From: a virus
Virus record (IMG/VR): IMGVR_UViG_3300027777_000034
Span: 1-64,000 of that record
Direction: 5' to 3' (one strand)
DNA: 64,000 nucleotides
Shown: in pieces, positions 22,164-31,098 of the stretch
Layout: each line of letters opens with the position of its first letter
Numbering within the stretch: the first letter of the stretch is position 1
The notes under the pieces: generated by a model
What the model was told of the DNA's origin: nothing
Databases searched by the model: none
The model's input: the letters and a program-made list of their open reading frames with translations, nothing else
Made by a program: the position numbers and the translations under genes

Positions 22164-22554
22164 TGTTTTGTCAAGAATGAGTTTTAAATCTGGAACACTA
22201 ATCTTAATTCAAATTGAAGACTTGAAAAGATTAATAGATAAAAAAATCAACAAGAAGATAGATGAATATGAAATAATATGTGATGTAGTTGAAAATGGTG
22301 GTGAAATGGTTAGCATGGACCCATACGAAAATGTTTCCATAGGAAAAATGTACACTCTTGATGAAGACGGTGGAAATTCTACAATTTTAAGGGTTGGACC
22401 AGTTATAAACAAATCAAAAAGACTTTTAGATACTGGTGAAAAAACAGCACAAGAATACTGCATATACAAAAAAAACAAGGAAAACATAGACATGAGCGAA
22501 ATAGGAGATTTTTTTATGAAAGAATTAGAGAACTATAAAAGGGAGATGCTTTAA
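22153..22554 (+). CDS. Hypothetical protein, 133 aa
   Basis: Mixed alpha/beta with EDGG turn and a C-terminal helix. It overlaps the previous gene by 11 nt. Function not recognised. Confidence 0.6.
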   Translation: MRIDVLSRMSFKSGTLILIQIEDLKRLIDKKINKKIDEYEIICDVVENGGEMVSMDPYENVSIGKMYTLDEDGGNSTILRVGPVINKSKRLLDTGEKTAQEYCIYKKNKENIDMSEIGDFFMKELENYKREML

Positions 22555-22555
22555 G

Positions 22556-23179
22556 GTGAAAACTGATAAAATAACAACTAGAATTGAAAATGGTAATAGT
22601 TTAGCAGATAAAGTTGCTAAATATTTAAACTTTAGATTTAAGTACGAATTTGAAAAAGCTTCTATTGAAGAAGATAAAAAGTTAATGATTGATTATAAGT
22701 GCAAAAAGACTAATAAAACTGCACAAATGAAGTGTCGTGAAAATAAATCTGACATTATTTATGAGGCAAAAAGATTTTATTCTACTGATGGTTCATCTTA
22801 TGAAGAAGCAAATGGTAGAGATGTTCGAACTGAAGCAACATTGTATGTGTGTTTGTCCGCAGACAAGCGTAAAATCATAGTTGCAGAAACAGAAGCAATT
22901 AAAAAAATAGTTCAAAAAGAAATTCAAAAATTAGAAATAACACTTAATCAAGTTAAACAATACGAAGAAGAATGTCAGAACAACAGAAACAAAACAAAAA
23001 AACTTTTATCTAATAAATCTAGAATTGAAGTATGGTTTAAAGTTGACGAGGGAGTAGATTCAAGGCATTATAGTAAATTGCTTGTTTTTATACCTTATTC
23101 TGCTATATTTGAATCTGTGGTAATTGATTTAAAAAGTCACGAAAACATTGAAGATGAAAGGACTTGGAAAAATGGATAA
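22556..23179 (+). CDS. Hypothetical protein, possible nuclease fold, 207 aa
   Basis: GTG start with GGGAG upstream. Residues 38-75 contain DEDKK-like and MIDYKCKK...AQMKCRE segments that could be a D-x(n)-QxK nuclease core, followed by a long Lys-rich helix (115-145). The PD-(D/E)XK reading is a guess; no metal triad can be fixed by eye. Confidence 0.5.
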   Translation: MKTDKITTRIENGNSLADKVAKYLNFRFKYEFEKASIEEDKKLMIDYKCKKTNKTAQMKCRENKSDIIYEAKRFYSTDGSSYEEANGRDVRTEATLYVCLSADKRKIIVAETEAIKKIVQKEIQKLEITLNQVKQYEEECQNNRNKTKKLLSNKSRIEVWFKVDEGVDSRHYSKLLVFIPYSAIFESVVIDLKSHENIEDERTWKNG

Positions 23180-23768
23180 TGAAATCATATTTAATCAAAG
23201 AATACCTAGTTTGCTTGTTGTTGACAACTTTTATAAAGATCCAGATTGGATAGTTGAAAAAACAAAAGATTTTGATTTTAAAGAAGAAAACAAATTCTAC
23301 AAAGGAAAAAGAACAACAGGTTGTTTGTTTCCTTATGTAAAAGAAGAATTTGAAAAGTTGTTGCAAGTAGAAATAGTAGATTGGTTAAATCAACCAATGA
23401 ATGGTGTTTTTCAAATAACATCTGGAAATGACCCATTAGTATGGCATAGTGATTCACAAGACTATGCAGCAGCAGTATACTTAACTAAAGATGGCCCAAC
23501 AAATGCTGGAACATCATTTTGGAAAGATAAAAAATATGGCTGTAGAAGACCACCAAGTCATCCATTGGAAAATAGAGAAGACATAAATGAATCAGACATA
23601 TACACACAGCATAGCTTATTAAATGAAGATAGTTGGGAGTTAGTAGACAGAGTTGGGTCTGTATATAACAGACTAGTTCTTTGGGATGGAAAAATGATTC
23701 ACTCAGCCACAATGTACGGTGAGTTTTCTAGGTTAGTTCAACTATTCTTTTTTAATGTGAAAAAATAA
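23172..23768 (+). CDS. DUF6445-like 2OG oxygenase-type protein
   Basis: A 198-aa protein with WHSDSQDYAAAVYLT, GTSFW and NRLVLWDGKMIHSATMYGE, the layout of DUF6445/2OG-Fe(II)-like folds (H-x-D plus distal His). A second, different oxygenase is at 13117. Start at the Met before DNEII; the frame opens at 23148. It sits directly before a glycosyltransferase-methyltransferase fusion, so a role in glycan modification is possible. Confidence 0.65.
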   Translation: MDNEIIFNQRIPSLLVVDNFYKDPDWIVEKTKDFDFKEENKFYKGKRTTGCLFPYVKEEFEKLLQVEIVDWLNQPMNGVFQITSGNDPLVWHSDSQDYAAAVYLTKDGPTNAGTSFWKDKKYGCRRPPSHPLENREDINESDIYTQHSLLNEDSWELVDRVGSVYNRLVLWDGKMIHSATMYGEFSRLVQLFFFNVKK

Positions 23769-25019
23769 ATGCCATACTTTTCTATAGTTACGCCAACGCA
23801 CAATACTCAATTCCTTGCTAGACTTTCTCGCTCTATAGCAAGGCAAACATTTAAAGATTTTGAATGGGTAATTGTTCCTAATGGAAATGCCAATATTGAT
23901 GTTGAGTCTTTGGATTTTAAACCAAGGATTGTAGTATCAAAAAATCCTGATTCAAAATTAATTGGACTCTTCAAAAAAGAAGGGTCTATGGGATCAAATG
24001 GCATTGTGGTAGTTGAAGTTGATCATGATGATGAATTAACAGAAGATTGTTTGCAGGAATTATATAACGCATTTAATTCAGATCAAACAATTGATTTTGC
24101 ATATTCAAATTGTGCAGAAATAGACCCTGATGGAAAGCCATTTGTTTACTCTGATTATTATGGTTGGAGAAATAGACCATTTAAATATCATGGCAAAGAT
24201 CTTTTAGAACTAATATCATTTGATTCAACTCCAGCATCATTCTCTAAAATTTGGTTTGCCCCAAATCATGTTCGTGCTTGGAAAAAATCGTTTTACGAAA
24301 AGATTGGTGGACATGATGAAACAATGGAAGTTTTAGATGATCATGACATACTTTGCAGGACATACATACAAGGAAATGTTAAACATATAGATAAGTGCTT
24401 GTATATTTACTATAAGCATAAAAACAATACTTGTTACGGTGAAAAGAATGCTTTCATTCAAGAAGAGACATTAAACATTCATGATAGATATATCTACGCA
24501 TTAGCTGAGAAATGGTGTGATCTTAATGGTTTGCTTAAGATAGACCTTTGTGGAGGTTTTAATCCTCCAAAGGGGTACAAGTCAGTAGACATGCATAACG
24601 CAGAAATTATACATGATTTAAACGATCCTTGGCCTTTTAAAGATGGTGAAGTGGGATTGATAAGAGCACATGATGCACTTGAGCATTTAAAAGACCCAAT
24701 TCATGTGATGAAAGAAGCTTATAGATGCCTATGCCCAATGGGTTGGTTTTTAACTCAGACTCCATCTACAGATGGTAGAGGTGCTTTTCAAGATCCAACA
24801 CATATATCATTTTGGAATAGCAATAGTTTCTGGTATTACACAAAAAGAGATCAGGCTAAATACATTGGAACACCAGTAAGATTTCAAGCAAATAGAATTA
24901 AAAACTTTTATCCAACCGAATGGCATAAGACACACAATATTCTTTATGTAAAAGCTGACATATTAAAAGTTCCAGATGAAGCATTAAAAATGAGAGTTCC
25001 TGGTGAAGTATCAATATGA
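23769..25019 (+). CDS. Glycosyltransferase family 2 fused to a SAM methyltransferase
   Basis: A 416-aa fusion. Residues 1-235: GT2 domain (FSIVTPTHNT, DHDDE as the DXD site, FYEKIGGHDE). Residues 255-400: class I methyltransferase (KIDLCGGFNPPKGYKSVDMH, DPWPF, HDALEHLKDP, MKEAYRCLCPMGWF). The two activities would add a sugar and methylate it, or act on one acceptor. It begins immediately after the previous stop and overlaps the next methyltransferase gene. Confidence 0.85.
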   Translation: MPYFSIVTPTHNTQFLARLSRSIARQTFKDFEWVIVPNGNANIDVESLDFKPRIVVSKNPDSKLIGLFKKEGSMGSNGIVVVEVDHDDELTEDCLQELYNAFNSDQTIDFAYSNCAEIDPDGKPFVYSDYYGWRNRPFKYHGKDLLELISFDSTPASFSKIWFAPNHVRAWKKSFYEKIGGHDETMEVLDDHDILCRTYIQGNVKHIDKCLYIYYKHKNNTCYGEKNAFIQEETLNIHDRYIYALAEKWCDLNGLLKIDLCGGFNPPKGYKSVDMHNAEIIHDLNDPWPFKDGEVGLIRAHDALEHLKDPIHVMKEAYRCLCPMGWFLTQTPSTDGRGAFQDPTHISFWNSNSFWYYTKRDQAKYIGTPVRFQANRIKNFYPTEWHKTHNILYVKADILKVPDEALKMRVPGEVSI

Positions 25020-25573
25020 ATCACATATATCAACTCCCACAGTTTGGAGAAGATTGGTTTAATTATAAAGACTTTTATAAGTCAATGGTTAAAAAGTTTC
25101 CTTATGGAAGCAAATTTATTGAAATTGGATCGTGGAAAGGAAAAAGTTCAGCTTATCTTGCTGTAGAAATTATAAACTCTAAAAAAAACATAACATTAGA
25201 TTGTATAGATACATGGAAAGGAAGTTCTGAACATGTAGCATATGAAAATATAATATCAGATGATTTATACGAATTATTTATTAAAAATATATCTTCTTTG
25301 TTAAGTGTAATTAATCCAGTTAGATTAGATTCTATATCTGCATCAAAAAACTATGAAGATAAAACAATAGACTTTATATTTATAGATGGTAGTCATGATT
25401 ATGAAAATGTAAAGGCAGATATAAATGCATGGTTGCCAAAAGTTAAATTTGGTGGAATTATATCTGGTCATGATTATGGTTCTTGGAAAACTGTAACAAA
25501 AGCAGTTGATGAGTTTTTTGAAGATAAAAAAGTTTTAATTATTGGCGACTGTTGGATTTATGAAAACAATTAA
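25016..25573 (+). CDS. Class I SAM methyltransferase
   Basis: A 185-aa protein with KFIEIGSWKGKSSAYLA (SAM site), DCIDTWKG, and IDFIFIDGSHDYENVKADI then GGIISGHDY, as in Methyltransf_24 proteins often found in glycan clusters. ATGA overlap with the GT2 fusion. Acceptor unknown. Confidence 0.8.
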   Translation: MNHIYQLPQFGEDWFNYKDFYKSMVKKFPYGSKFIEIGSWKGKSSAYLAVEIINSKKNITLDCIDTWKGSSEHVAYENIISDDLYELFIKNISSLLSVINPVRLDSISASKNYEDKTIDFIFIDGSHDYENVKADINAWLPKVKFGGIISGHDYGSWKTVTKAVDEFFEDKKVLIIGDCWIYENN

Positions 25574-25590
25574 ATATTGGAAAAAATAAT

Positions 25591-25956
25591 ATGATACATA
25601 ATGTATTTATTGGAACTGGTGAATTGATTGATAAAATAACAATTTTAAAAATAAAGTGTTCCGTAATAAACAATGAAAATAATATTAATCAATTAGAAAG
25701 TCTTTTAACTATTTATAATCAAATGCCAGAAAATTTAAGAATTAAAATTATTGAATTTGAAGAAGAATTATTTTATATAAATAAAGTAATATGGAAATAT
25801 GAAAATATAGTAAGGTCAAAAGTTAATGATGAAGAAATTTTAAAATCTGCAAAATCTATATTTGAATATAATGATAAAAGAAACAAATTAAAAAAAACAA
25901 TAGATGAAGAAACAATTAGTGGATTTTTTGATGAAAAAAAACATGAAATAAATTAA
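25591..25956 (+). CDS. DUF6165-like protein
   Basis: A 121-aa helical protein starting with a GELIDKITILKIK motif typical of a small family found beside glycosyltransferases (DUF6165-like). Its 3' end overlaps the convergent 25953 gene. Function unknown. Confidence 0.6.
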   Translation: MIHNVFIGTGELIDKITILKIKCSVINNENNINQLESLLTIYNQMPENLRIKIIEFEEELFYINKVIWKYENIVRSKVNDEEILKSAKSIFEYNDKRNKLKKTIDEETISGFFDEKKHEIN

Positions 25957-26666
25957 TTATTCCAATTTTCTTTAATTCTATTGTAAACCTTTTCTCTAAA
26001 ATCAACATGATCTGCAATAGCATTACATGCAGCCAAATGAAATCCAAAAGAATCATTGTTTGTTTTTGACCAATGTTGTTCAACTGAAAATTTACAAGCA
26101 GTATCGATATCTGCATATTTAAAACCAAAATTTAACATTTGTTTATATATTGTACAACACAAGAAAACATCTTCAGCATGATCACAATATGAATCGCCAA
26201 TAATTTCTGATGCTTTATCCATAAATGCTTTTGACCTTAAACAAAAACCACCATTGCCAACATGATTTGAACCTTTTGGAGATTGAGGCCAAGAAGCACC
26301 AATATAGTCATATTTTAAAAAATCATTTGTCCACTTTTCTGGCTTATAAATTAAACCATCATGTTGAACAATTAGTGCAAATTTTGTTTCTATGTGTTTT
26401 GAAAATTCTTTAATCATAAAATTGTCATATTCTCTAGCAGACGATATTTTATTTATGTTTACATAATTGATGCCATATTCTTTTAATTTGTAATGTTTTA
26501 TGTCTGAAAAATAAATTGCTTTATTAAAAGTTATTCCGCAATTTGAAAAACAATGAATTATTGATTTTGCAGCATTGTCGTAATTCTTGCAATCTACTAC
26601 ACAAATTGTTATATCATTTAAATTGTTCAAAATGCTCCAATCAATTAAATAATTTGACAGATGCAC
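25953..26666 (-). CDS. DUF5672-like glycosyltransferase
   Basis: A 237-aa protein: FALIVQHDGLIYKPEKW, then YDYIGASWP and GNGGFCLRSKAF, EDVFLC and FSVE near the end, as in DUF5672 glycosyltransferases. QHDG may be the metal site. Reverse-strand; its start region overlaps the + strand promoter motif at 26646. Probably adds sugars to a glycan; the donor is unknown. Confidence 0.75.
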   Translation of the reverse strand: MHLSNYLIDWSILNNLNDITICVVDCKNYDNAAKSIIHCFSNCGITFNKAIYFSDIKHYKLKEYGINYVNINKISSAREYDNFMIKEFSKHIETKFALIVQHDGLIYKPEKWTNDFLKYDYIGASWPQSPKGSNHVGNGGFCLRSKAFMDKASEIIGDSYCDHAEDVFLCCTIYKQMLNFGFKYADIDTACKFSVEQHWSKTNNDSFGFHLAACNAIADHVDFREKVYNRIKENWNN

Positions 26667-26672
26667 GAATAG
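26646..26672 (+). promoter_or_regulatory. Two-part phage promoter-like motif (last copy)
   Basis: TAAATA at 26646 and CGAATA at 26666, 20 nt apart. It lies across the start of the reverse-strand GT gene and drives + strand genes from 26706. It is the rightmost copy that I found. Confidence 0.7.
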
Positions 26673-26705
26673 TAATATATTACAATTTTAAAGGAGTTAA
26701 TCAAG

Positions 26706-26915
26706 ATGAAAGCTATAATAAAAGATTTTGTTGGAAATTATTTTTGTAGAGAACCAGAAGTTGGATTAACAAAAGTAAAAAGTAATGCATATATTTTTGA
26801 TTGTTACAATGAAGAACATTCAAAATTAATATTAGAAAAAACAAAAATGTTTATATCTAATGATGATTTAACCTTAGAGTTTGTAGAAATGACAGAAATA
26901 AATTTAAATTTTTAA
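26706..26915 (+). CDS. Hypothetical protein, 69 aa
   Basis: AAAGGAG precedes. Mixed alpha/beta small protein. Function not recognised. Confidence 0.65.
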   Translation: MKAIIKDFVGNYFCREPEVGLTKVKSNAYIFDCYNEEHSKLILEKTKMFISNDDLTLEFVEMTEINLNF

Positions 26916-26924
26916 AGGAAAAAA

Positions 26925-27395
26925 ATGAACATATTTGTATTAGATAAAAATCCAAAACAAGCTGCTGAATGGCATATGGATAAACACATAGTTAAAATGC
27001 CTTTGGAAACAGCACAAATTTTATGTACCATTCTTAATGGTCATAGTGTTATGACACCTTATAAGTCAGCATATGTTAATCATCCTTGCACAATTTGGGC
27101 AGGGAAAAGTATGGGTAATTTTATTTGGTTGTGCGAATTAGGCATATATCTTTGTGATGAGTATTCTTATAGATATGAAAAAGAACACAAATGTAAAAAA
27201 ATTATAGAGGAATGTTTGACATTTGCATGTAAGATACCAAATCTTGAGATGACAGAATTTGTTCAAGCTATGCCAGAAGAAATAAAATCAAAAAATCCAA
27301 TAGAATCATATAAAATGTATTATATAAAATTTAAATCCCATATAGCAAAATGGAAAAAAAGAGAAGTCCCAAATTGGTACAATGTGATACTATGA
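26925..27395 (+). CDS. Conserved phage protein (MNIFVLDxxPxxAA family)
   Basis: A 156-aa protein starting MNIFVLDKNPKQAAEWHMDKHIVKM and containing NHPCTIWAG, YSYRYEKEH and WYNV. This pattern occurs in many phage genomes, often labelled as uncharacterised or loosely as pyrimidine-dimer glycosylase-like. I can support the family, not the activity. The conserved His/Asp/Cys set suggests an enzyme. Confidence 0.7.
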   Translation: MNIFVLDKNPKQAAEWHMDKHIVKMPLETAQILCTILNGHSVMTPYKSAYVNHPCTIWAGKSMGNFIWLCELGIYLCDEYSYRYEKEHKCKKIIEECLTFACKIPNLEMTEFVQAMPEEIKSKNPIESYKMYYIKFKSHIAKWKKREVPNWYNVIL

Positions 27396-27580
27396 AAATT
27401 AAAAAGAATAGACAAAAAAAAGCAAGAAGAATAATGATATTGGCATCTATTAGAATGTCAAAAAGCATTGGTGTAAAATTTAATAGAGTTTGTATGGAAG
27501 ATATACGAGATGTTTATATAAACATGTTTGGTGTTGATAGTTTAATTAAAAGATTTGATATAGCAAGCATTGTTGTTTAA
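27392..27580 (+). CDS. Hypothetical basic protein, 62 aa
   Basis: Highly basic N-terminus (MKIKKNRQKKARR), probably nucleic-acid binding. ATGA overlap with the previous gene. It converges with and overlaps the 27577 reverse gene by 4 nt. Confidence 0.6.
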   Translation: MKIKKNRQKKARRIMILASIRMSKSIGVKFNRVCMEDIRDVYINMFGVDSLIKRFDIASIVV

Positions 27581-28140
27581 ATATTTATTTTTCTTTTATC
27601 TATAATAAATAGTATGTCATCATTCCTATTTTTTATTTTTCTAAGGTCGTGAATATAAATATTTTTAATTAAATCTTGATGAACATGTTTAATCAAAGTA
27701 TCAATCCAAGAAATGTTTTGAACATCTTCTATTACAATAATTCCGTTTTCATTTAATTTACTTTGATATCCATCTAAAAATGAAATCATACTTTTTAAAG
27801 TGTGAGGACCATCATCAATAATTAAATCAAAGTTGTTTTCTGGAATAGAATCTATAAATTTTTTACTGTAAGCATCTTCATGTATTATTTTTAATCTTTC
27901 TTTTTCTTTAAAAATGTCGTTTTTATCTTCTATATCTATTCCGTAAATTTCAGCGTTTAAAAAATATTCTTTCCATAACAATATGCTTCCACCATGATCA
28001 ATTCCTATTTCTAAAATATTTTTAGAAGACGATTGTATTTCAGAGAATAGTTCTGAATAAACATGATCAATGTAAGAATGTACTGTATTTTTATCAGTAT
28101 AAAAATGTTTTGAACTATAAGTTTCAGATAATGTTTTCAT
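27577..28140 (-). CDS. Class I SAM methyltransferase
   Basis: A 187-aa protein: NILEIGIDHGGSILLW, YGIDIED and FDLIIDDGPHTLKSM, then NENGIIVIEDVQ, a Methyltransf_24/cephalosporin-hydroxylase-like pattern. It is the 3' gene of the reverse-strand block 27577-30441. Likely modifies a sugar. Confidence 0.75.
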   Translation of the reverse strand: MKTLSETYSSKHFYTDKNTVHSYIDHVYSELFSEIQSSSKNILEIGIDHGGSILLWKEYFLNAEIYGIDIEDKNDIFKEKERLKIIHEDAYSKKFIDSIPENNFDLIIDDGPHTLKSMISFLDGYQSKLNENGIIVIEDVQNISWIDTLIKHVHQDLIKNIYIHDLRKIKNRNDDILFIIDKRKINI

Positions 28141-28145
28141 TGTTT

Positions 28146-28541
28146 TTAACCTTTTGGAGATTTTGTTTTTATACCAACTTTATTGTATTCACTACGCATT
28201 TTTGGATTATCATCTATAGCAAAAAGTATTTTTTCTTTAATACTTTCAGCGTGTTTTTTTTTAGATTCATTTTGATCTTTTGGATTACCGCCAATGTTAT
28301 TCATCATTAAACGATTGTATTTGACTCCAGCTTTTTTAAGAGCTTCTACTGTGTCTTTCCTATCCTTTTCTGGTCTTCCTGTTATTATGTAGATTTTATT
28401 TTGTTTTGATAACTTATTAACATAATCAACCATTTTTTTAATTGGATATATGCCATTACGCAAAATTGTATTATCTATGTCTACTATAACTACTGAACAT
28501 TTTGTTAAAAATATTTGTATTTGTTCATAAATATTAAACAT
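28146..28541 (-). CDS. HAD-family phosphatase
   Basis: A 131-aa HAD hydrolase: motif I VDIDNTIL (nucleophile Asp), motif II ITGR, a Lys in the KKHAESIKEK helix, and motif IV AIDDN. Typical of phage 5'(3')-deoxyribonucleotidase or polynucleotide 3'-phosphatase domains. The start at 28541 has AGGAA upstream on the reverse strand; the longer frame (to 28580) overlaps the next gene and is less likely. Substrate not set. Confidence 0.75.
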   Translation of the reverse strand: MFNIYEQIQIFLTKCSVVIVDIDNTILRNGIYPIKKMVDYVNKLSKQNKIYIITGRPEKDRKDTVEALKKAGVKYNRLMMNNIGGNPKDQNESKKKHAESIKEKILFAIDDNPKMRSEYNKVGIKTKSPKG

Positions 28542-28560
28542 TAAATATTCCTGTGTTAAA

Positions 28561-29376
28561 TTACCAATCAAGTTTTTCATAAAAAAAATTAGATAAACTA
28601 TTATCTATGTTATAATAAAAACACCTTTTATTAATCCATTCTTTTAATTTATTCTTATTTTTTTCTAAAATTGCATCTTTTCTTAATTCATCAAGTTTTT
28701 TATCCGTGTCATTGTGATTTCTTTTATCTTTATAATGAAAAGAAAAAACTTTAAAGTTTTTTATTTTTATGTAAGAGCTAAAGAATCTTTCATGTATAAA
28801 TGGAAAAAGATTTAAAGAATAATCTTTAGGATATTTAAATGAAGAATTGTGTATGTTTTTAATATCTTCATCTAATTCATCAAGTGCTTCAAAATAATTT
28901 GAAAAAATTTCATTATAACCATCCCAAAATTTTTTATTTGCAATAAAGTAACAACAATAAAACATTTCATCAGTGTTCATTGGTTCATAAAGATGTTTTA
29001 ACTCTATTTTCAATAATGGAAAAAATTTTTCTAAAAATTTAATTGATTTTGAGTTTTGAGAATACAAGTTTTCCCAAACATTGTAATAACAAGCTGAAAC
29101 ATTGTAGAATGGGTTAAAAAAATATATATCATAACCATTATTTTCTTTTATTTTATTTATAATTTCTATTCCAGGAATGTTCATTTTTGATTTATAATTA
29201 ACACTAAAACAACCCCAAAAATTTAAATTTTCTTCAATAGCTTTTTCATAACATATTTTATTTATGTAGTACTCTCTTAATTCTGGTATTAAATTTTCTG
29301 TATTGTCTAATTTTTCAAAAGATTTATCTAAAATACTTTCTTGATATTTTTTATAAAAACATTGATAAATTTTCAT
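28561..29376 (-). CDS. Putative glycosyltransferase, 271 aa
   Basis: Aromatic-rich protein with SFKYPKDYSLNLFPFIHERFFSSYI, similar to the FxxERxFxxYL end of polysaccharide-type glycosyltransferases (DUF4422-like). An N-terminal strand (MKIYQCFYKKY) also fits. No clear DXD. Placed in the reverse GT block. Confidence 0.55.
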   Translation of the reverse strand: MKIYQCFYKKYQESILDKSFEKLDNTENLIPELREYYINKICYEKAIEENLNFWGCFSVNYKSKMNIPGIEIINKIKENNGYDIYFFNPFYNVSACYYNVWENLYSQNSKSIKFLEKFFPLLKIELKHLYEPMNTDEMFYCCYFIANKKFWDGYNEIFSNYFEALDELDEDIKNIHNSSFKYPKDYSLNLFPFIHERFFSSYIKIKNFKVFSFHYKDKRNHNDTDKKLDELRKDAILEKNKNKLKEWINKRCFYYNIDNSLSNFFYEKLDW

Positions 29377-29377
29377 T

Positions 29378-29815
29378 TTAACTCAAAGTAAGTAAATACT
29401 TTAATTGAGAAAAAGAACTAAGCATTTCATCTCTTGTATTTAATAAATTTGTTTGCGTGATTGGATTTACATTTTTAGGTATTTCTACAATAAGAAAATT
29501 TTCTGCTTTAGCAATAAATGAAACAATTTCTTCTGAAGTGTTATTGGATACAGAATATGAAGAAAATTGACCATGTGGCATTAAACCATGTTCACCTTGC
29601 CATTGTTCAATAAAATCATCAATGCTTTCAGATAAATCGTCATAAGCTTCACCAAATGATTTGTGTTGAGCAAAAGATTTGGTGTTCCAATGAAAAACTT
29701 TAAGTTGCGAAAGCAAAAATAAGAAATCTGACTGCGTAATAGTAGCATCTGTTGCTACTTCAGCAGCTTTTGAAAAATAATTGTGAACATGTTTTGTAAA
29801 ATTCGAATTTTTCAT
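29378..29815 (-). CDS. DUF5856-like, ferritin/Dps-like helical protein
   Basis: A 145-aa protein with SQLKVFHWNTKSFAQHKSFG, AYDDLSESIDDFIEQ, the spacing of Dps-like four-helix proteins (HxW then H, D and E). AAGGAG on the reverse strand places the start at 29815. Whether it binds iron is unclear. In phages such proteins are conserved but uncharacterised. Confidence 0.65.
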   Translation of the reverse strand: MKNSNFTKHVHNYFSKAAEVATDATITQSDFLFLLSQLKVFHWNTKSFAQHKSFGEAYDDLSESIDDFIEQWQGEHGLMPHGQFSSYSVSNNTSEEIVSFIAKAENFLIVEIPKNVNPITQTNLLNTRDEMLSSFSQLKYLLTLS

Positions 29816-29862
29816 ATAATATCTCCTTAATACAATATACACCAAAAAAAATATTAACTTTT

Positions 29863-30441
29863 TTAATTGTGTATTCCTATAATTTTTTCAAAAAAACCAA
29901 TTTTTAAATTATTTTTTAAACAATGTTTTTCAGCTTCTTTTATAAAATAAAAATCGGAATCATATAATGTTCCCCATATTATTTTTTTTGCAATATCTGT
30001 TTTAATCATAGCATTTAATGTGTCTATCTCTGCAAGATTAATTTCATTTTTTTTTGGTATGATGCCAGATTTATTGTGCATTATTTTACATATTAACATT
30101 GCATATTTATTTTCTATTATTTCATTGTTTGAAAAAGATAAGTAATCTTTTTTAATAGTGTTATCGTCATCAAGCCATATCGTGTAATCTCCATTGCATT
30201 TTAAAATCATGGCATTTCTTTGAAAACTTCCATAATTTTTAACTTTTATTTTTTCTATATGATTATAAATAAAACGATTGTCATTAATATTTAATACGCA
30301 TTTTTCATCTTCTTCACTATATCCATCAGAACAAATTAATACTTCATAGTTATTATAATTTTGATTTAAAACACTAATAATTGCACGATTAAGTAAATCA
30401 ACTCTTTTGTATGTTGGAATTATTATTGAAAACTTTATCAT
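29863..30441 (-). CDS. Glycosyltransferase family 2
   Basis: A 192-aa GT-A enzyme: FSIIIPTYKRVDLLNRAI, NYEVLICSDG and the DXD-like WLDDDN site. Shorter than usual, so mainly the catalytic core. First gene of the reverse-strand block. Confidence 0.85.
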   Translation of the reverse strand: MIKFSIIIPTYKRVDLLNRAIISVLNQNYNNYEVLICSDGYSEEDEKCVLNINDNRFIYNHIEKIKVKNYGSFQRNAMILKCNGDYTIWLDDDNTIKKDYLSFSNNEIIENKYAMLICKIMHNKSGIIPKKNEINLAEIDTLNAMIKTDIAKKIIWGTLYDSDFYFIKEAEKHCLKNNLKIGFFEKIIGIHN

Positions 30442-30520
30442 TTTAAAACCTTTAAAAATTGATTATTATCAAATAATTGCCTATATGTATAAAACACCGT
30501 TTTTATCATATTGGAGTTCT

Positions 30521-30796
30521 ATGAAATATCTTTATGAAATATGGATACGAATAGAAGAAAAAAATAAAAAAAATAAAGCTTGTATAGATAAAAATGGAAG
30601 CTGTTGTATTGCACTATGTGCTTCATCAAATAAAGAAGCATTTTTTCTTTTGCAAGAAGTGCTTTTAAGTTGTGATAAAAGGCCAATAGGAAATAAAAAG
30701 AAAATAAAGCACTTTAGGTTGAAAGGCAGTTGTTCTAAGTATATATTTCTTCTATGTAAGGAAAATGTTGAAAGTTATAAAAGAGCATGTGATTAA
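30521..30796 (+). CDS. Hypothetical Cys/Lys-rich protein, 91 aa
   Basis: GGAG lies 4 nt before the ATG at 30521; the open frame from 30407 is not used because it overlaps the reverse GT2 gene. Basic with seven Cys. Function not recognised. Confidence 0.55.
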   Translation: MKYLYEIWIRIEEKNKKNKACIDKNGSCCIALCASSNKEAFFLLQEVLLSCDKRPIGNKKKIKHFRLKGSCSKYIFLLCKENVESYKRACD

Positions 30797-30800
30797 AAGC

Positions 30801-31092
30801 AACTGCGTTAACAATTCAAGCATACGGTTCTTCCGCAGTTTTTATACCGAAATGAATCACATCACCAGGGGATAACCCCAAGGATTGCCAGAGAGTAGCC
30901 AAACTCTCAACAGGGTGGCACGAAATAGTTTAGAAAGATTATTATACTAGAATTTGAGTGACCACTTCTCATACTAGACCTGATACTTTACAAGTACCTT
31001 CTTTCTAATGTCCTGTTTGGTCAAAATTTTATAACAAACTGCTTGTTCTAGGAACTTGCTGGTAGTAGTACTATCAGGGAGAAGAAGTGGCT
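30801..31092 (+). ncRNA. Candidate structured ncRNA, unassigned class
   Basis: This is the only gap of about 300 nt without a gene (30797-31098). It holds many complementary segments: AACTGCG/CGCAGTT (30801, 30834), GGGG/CCCC (30869, 30877), TGCCA/TGGCA (30887, 30916), GAGAG/CTCTC (30891, 30904), TTAGAAAG/CTTTCTAA, CCACTTCTC/GAGAAGAAGTGG and CTGGTAG/CTATCAG. The loop AGCCA could pair with TGGCT near 31090 as a pseudoknot. I could not match it to RNase P, tmRNA, group I or group II introns. Strand is not certain. Confidence 0.6.
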
Positions 31093-31098
31093 TATTGC

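Noticed and set aside
30546-30552. CGAATAG inside the 30521 gene as another promoter copy
   Set aside because: No TAAATA half at 20-21 nt upstream and it lies inside a coding region.
30801-30840. GCATACGGTTC resembles the 3' arm of group II intron domain V
   Set aside because: The matching 5' arm (GAGCCGTATGC type) is absent, and no reverse transcriptase or intron boundaries are near.
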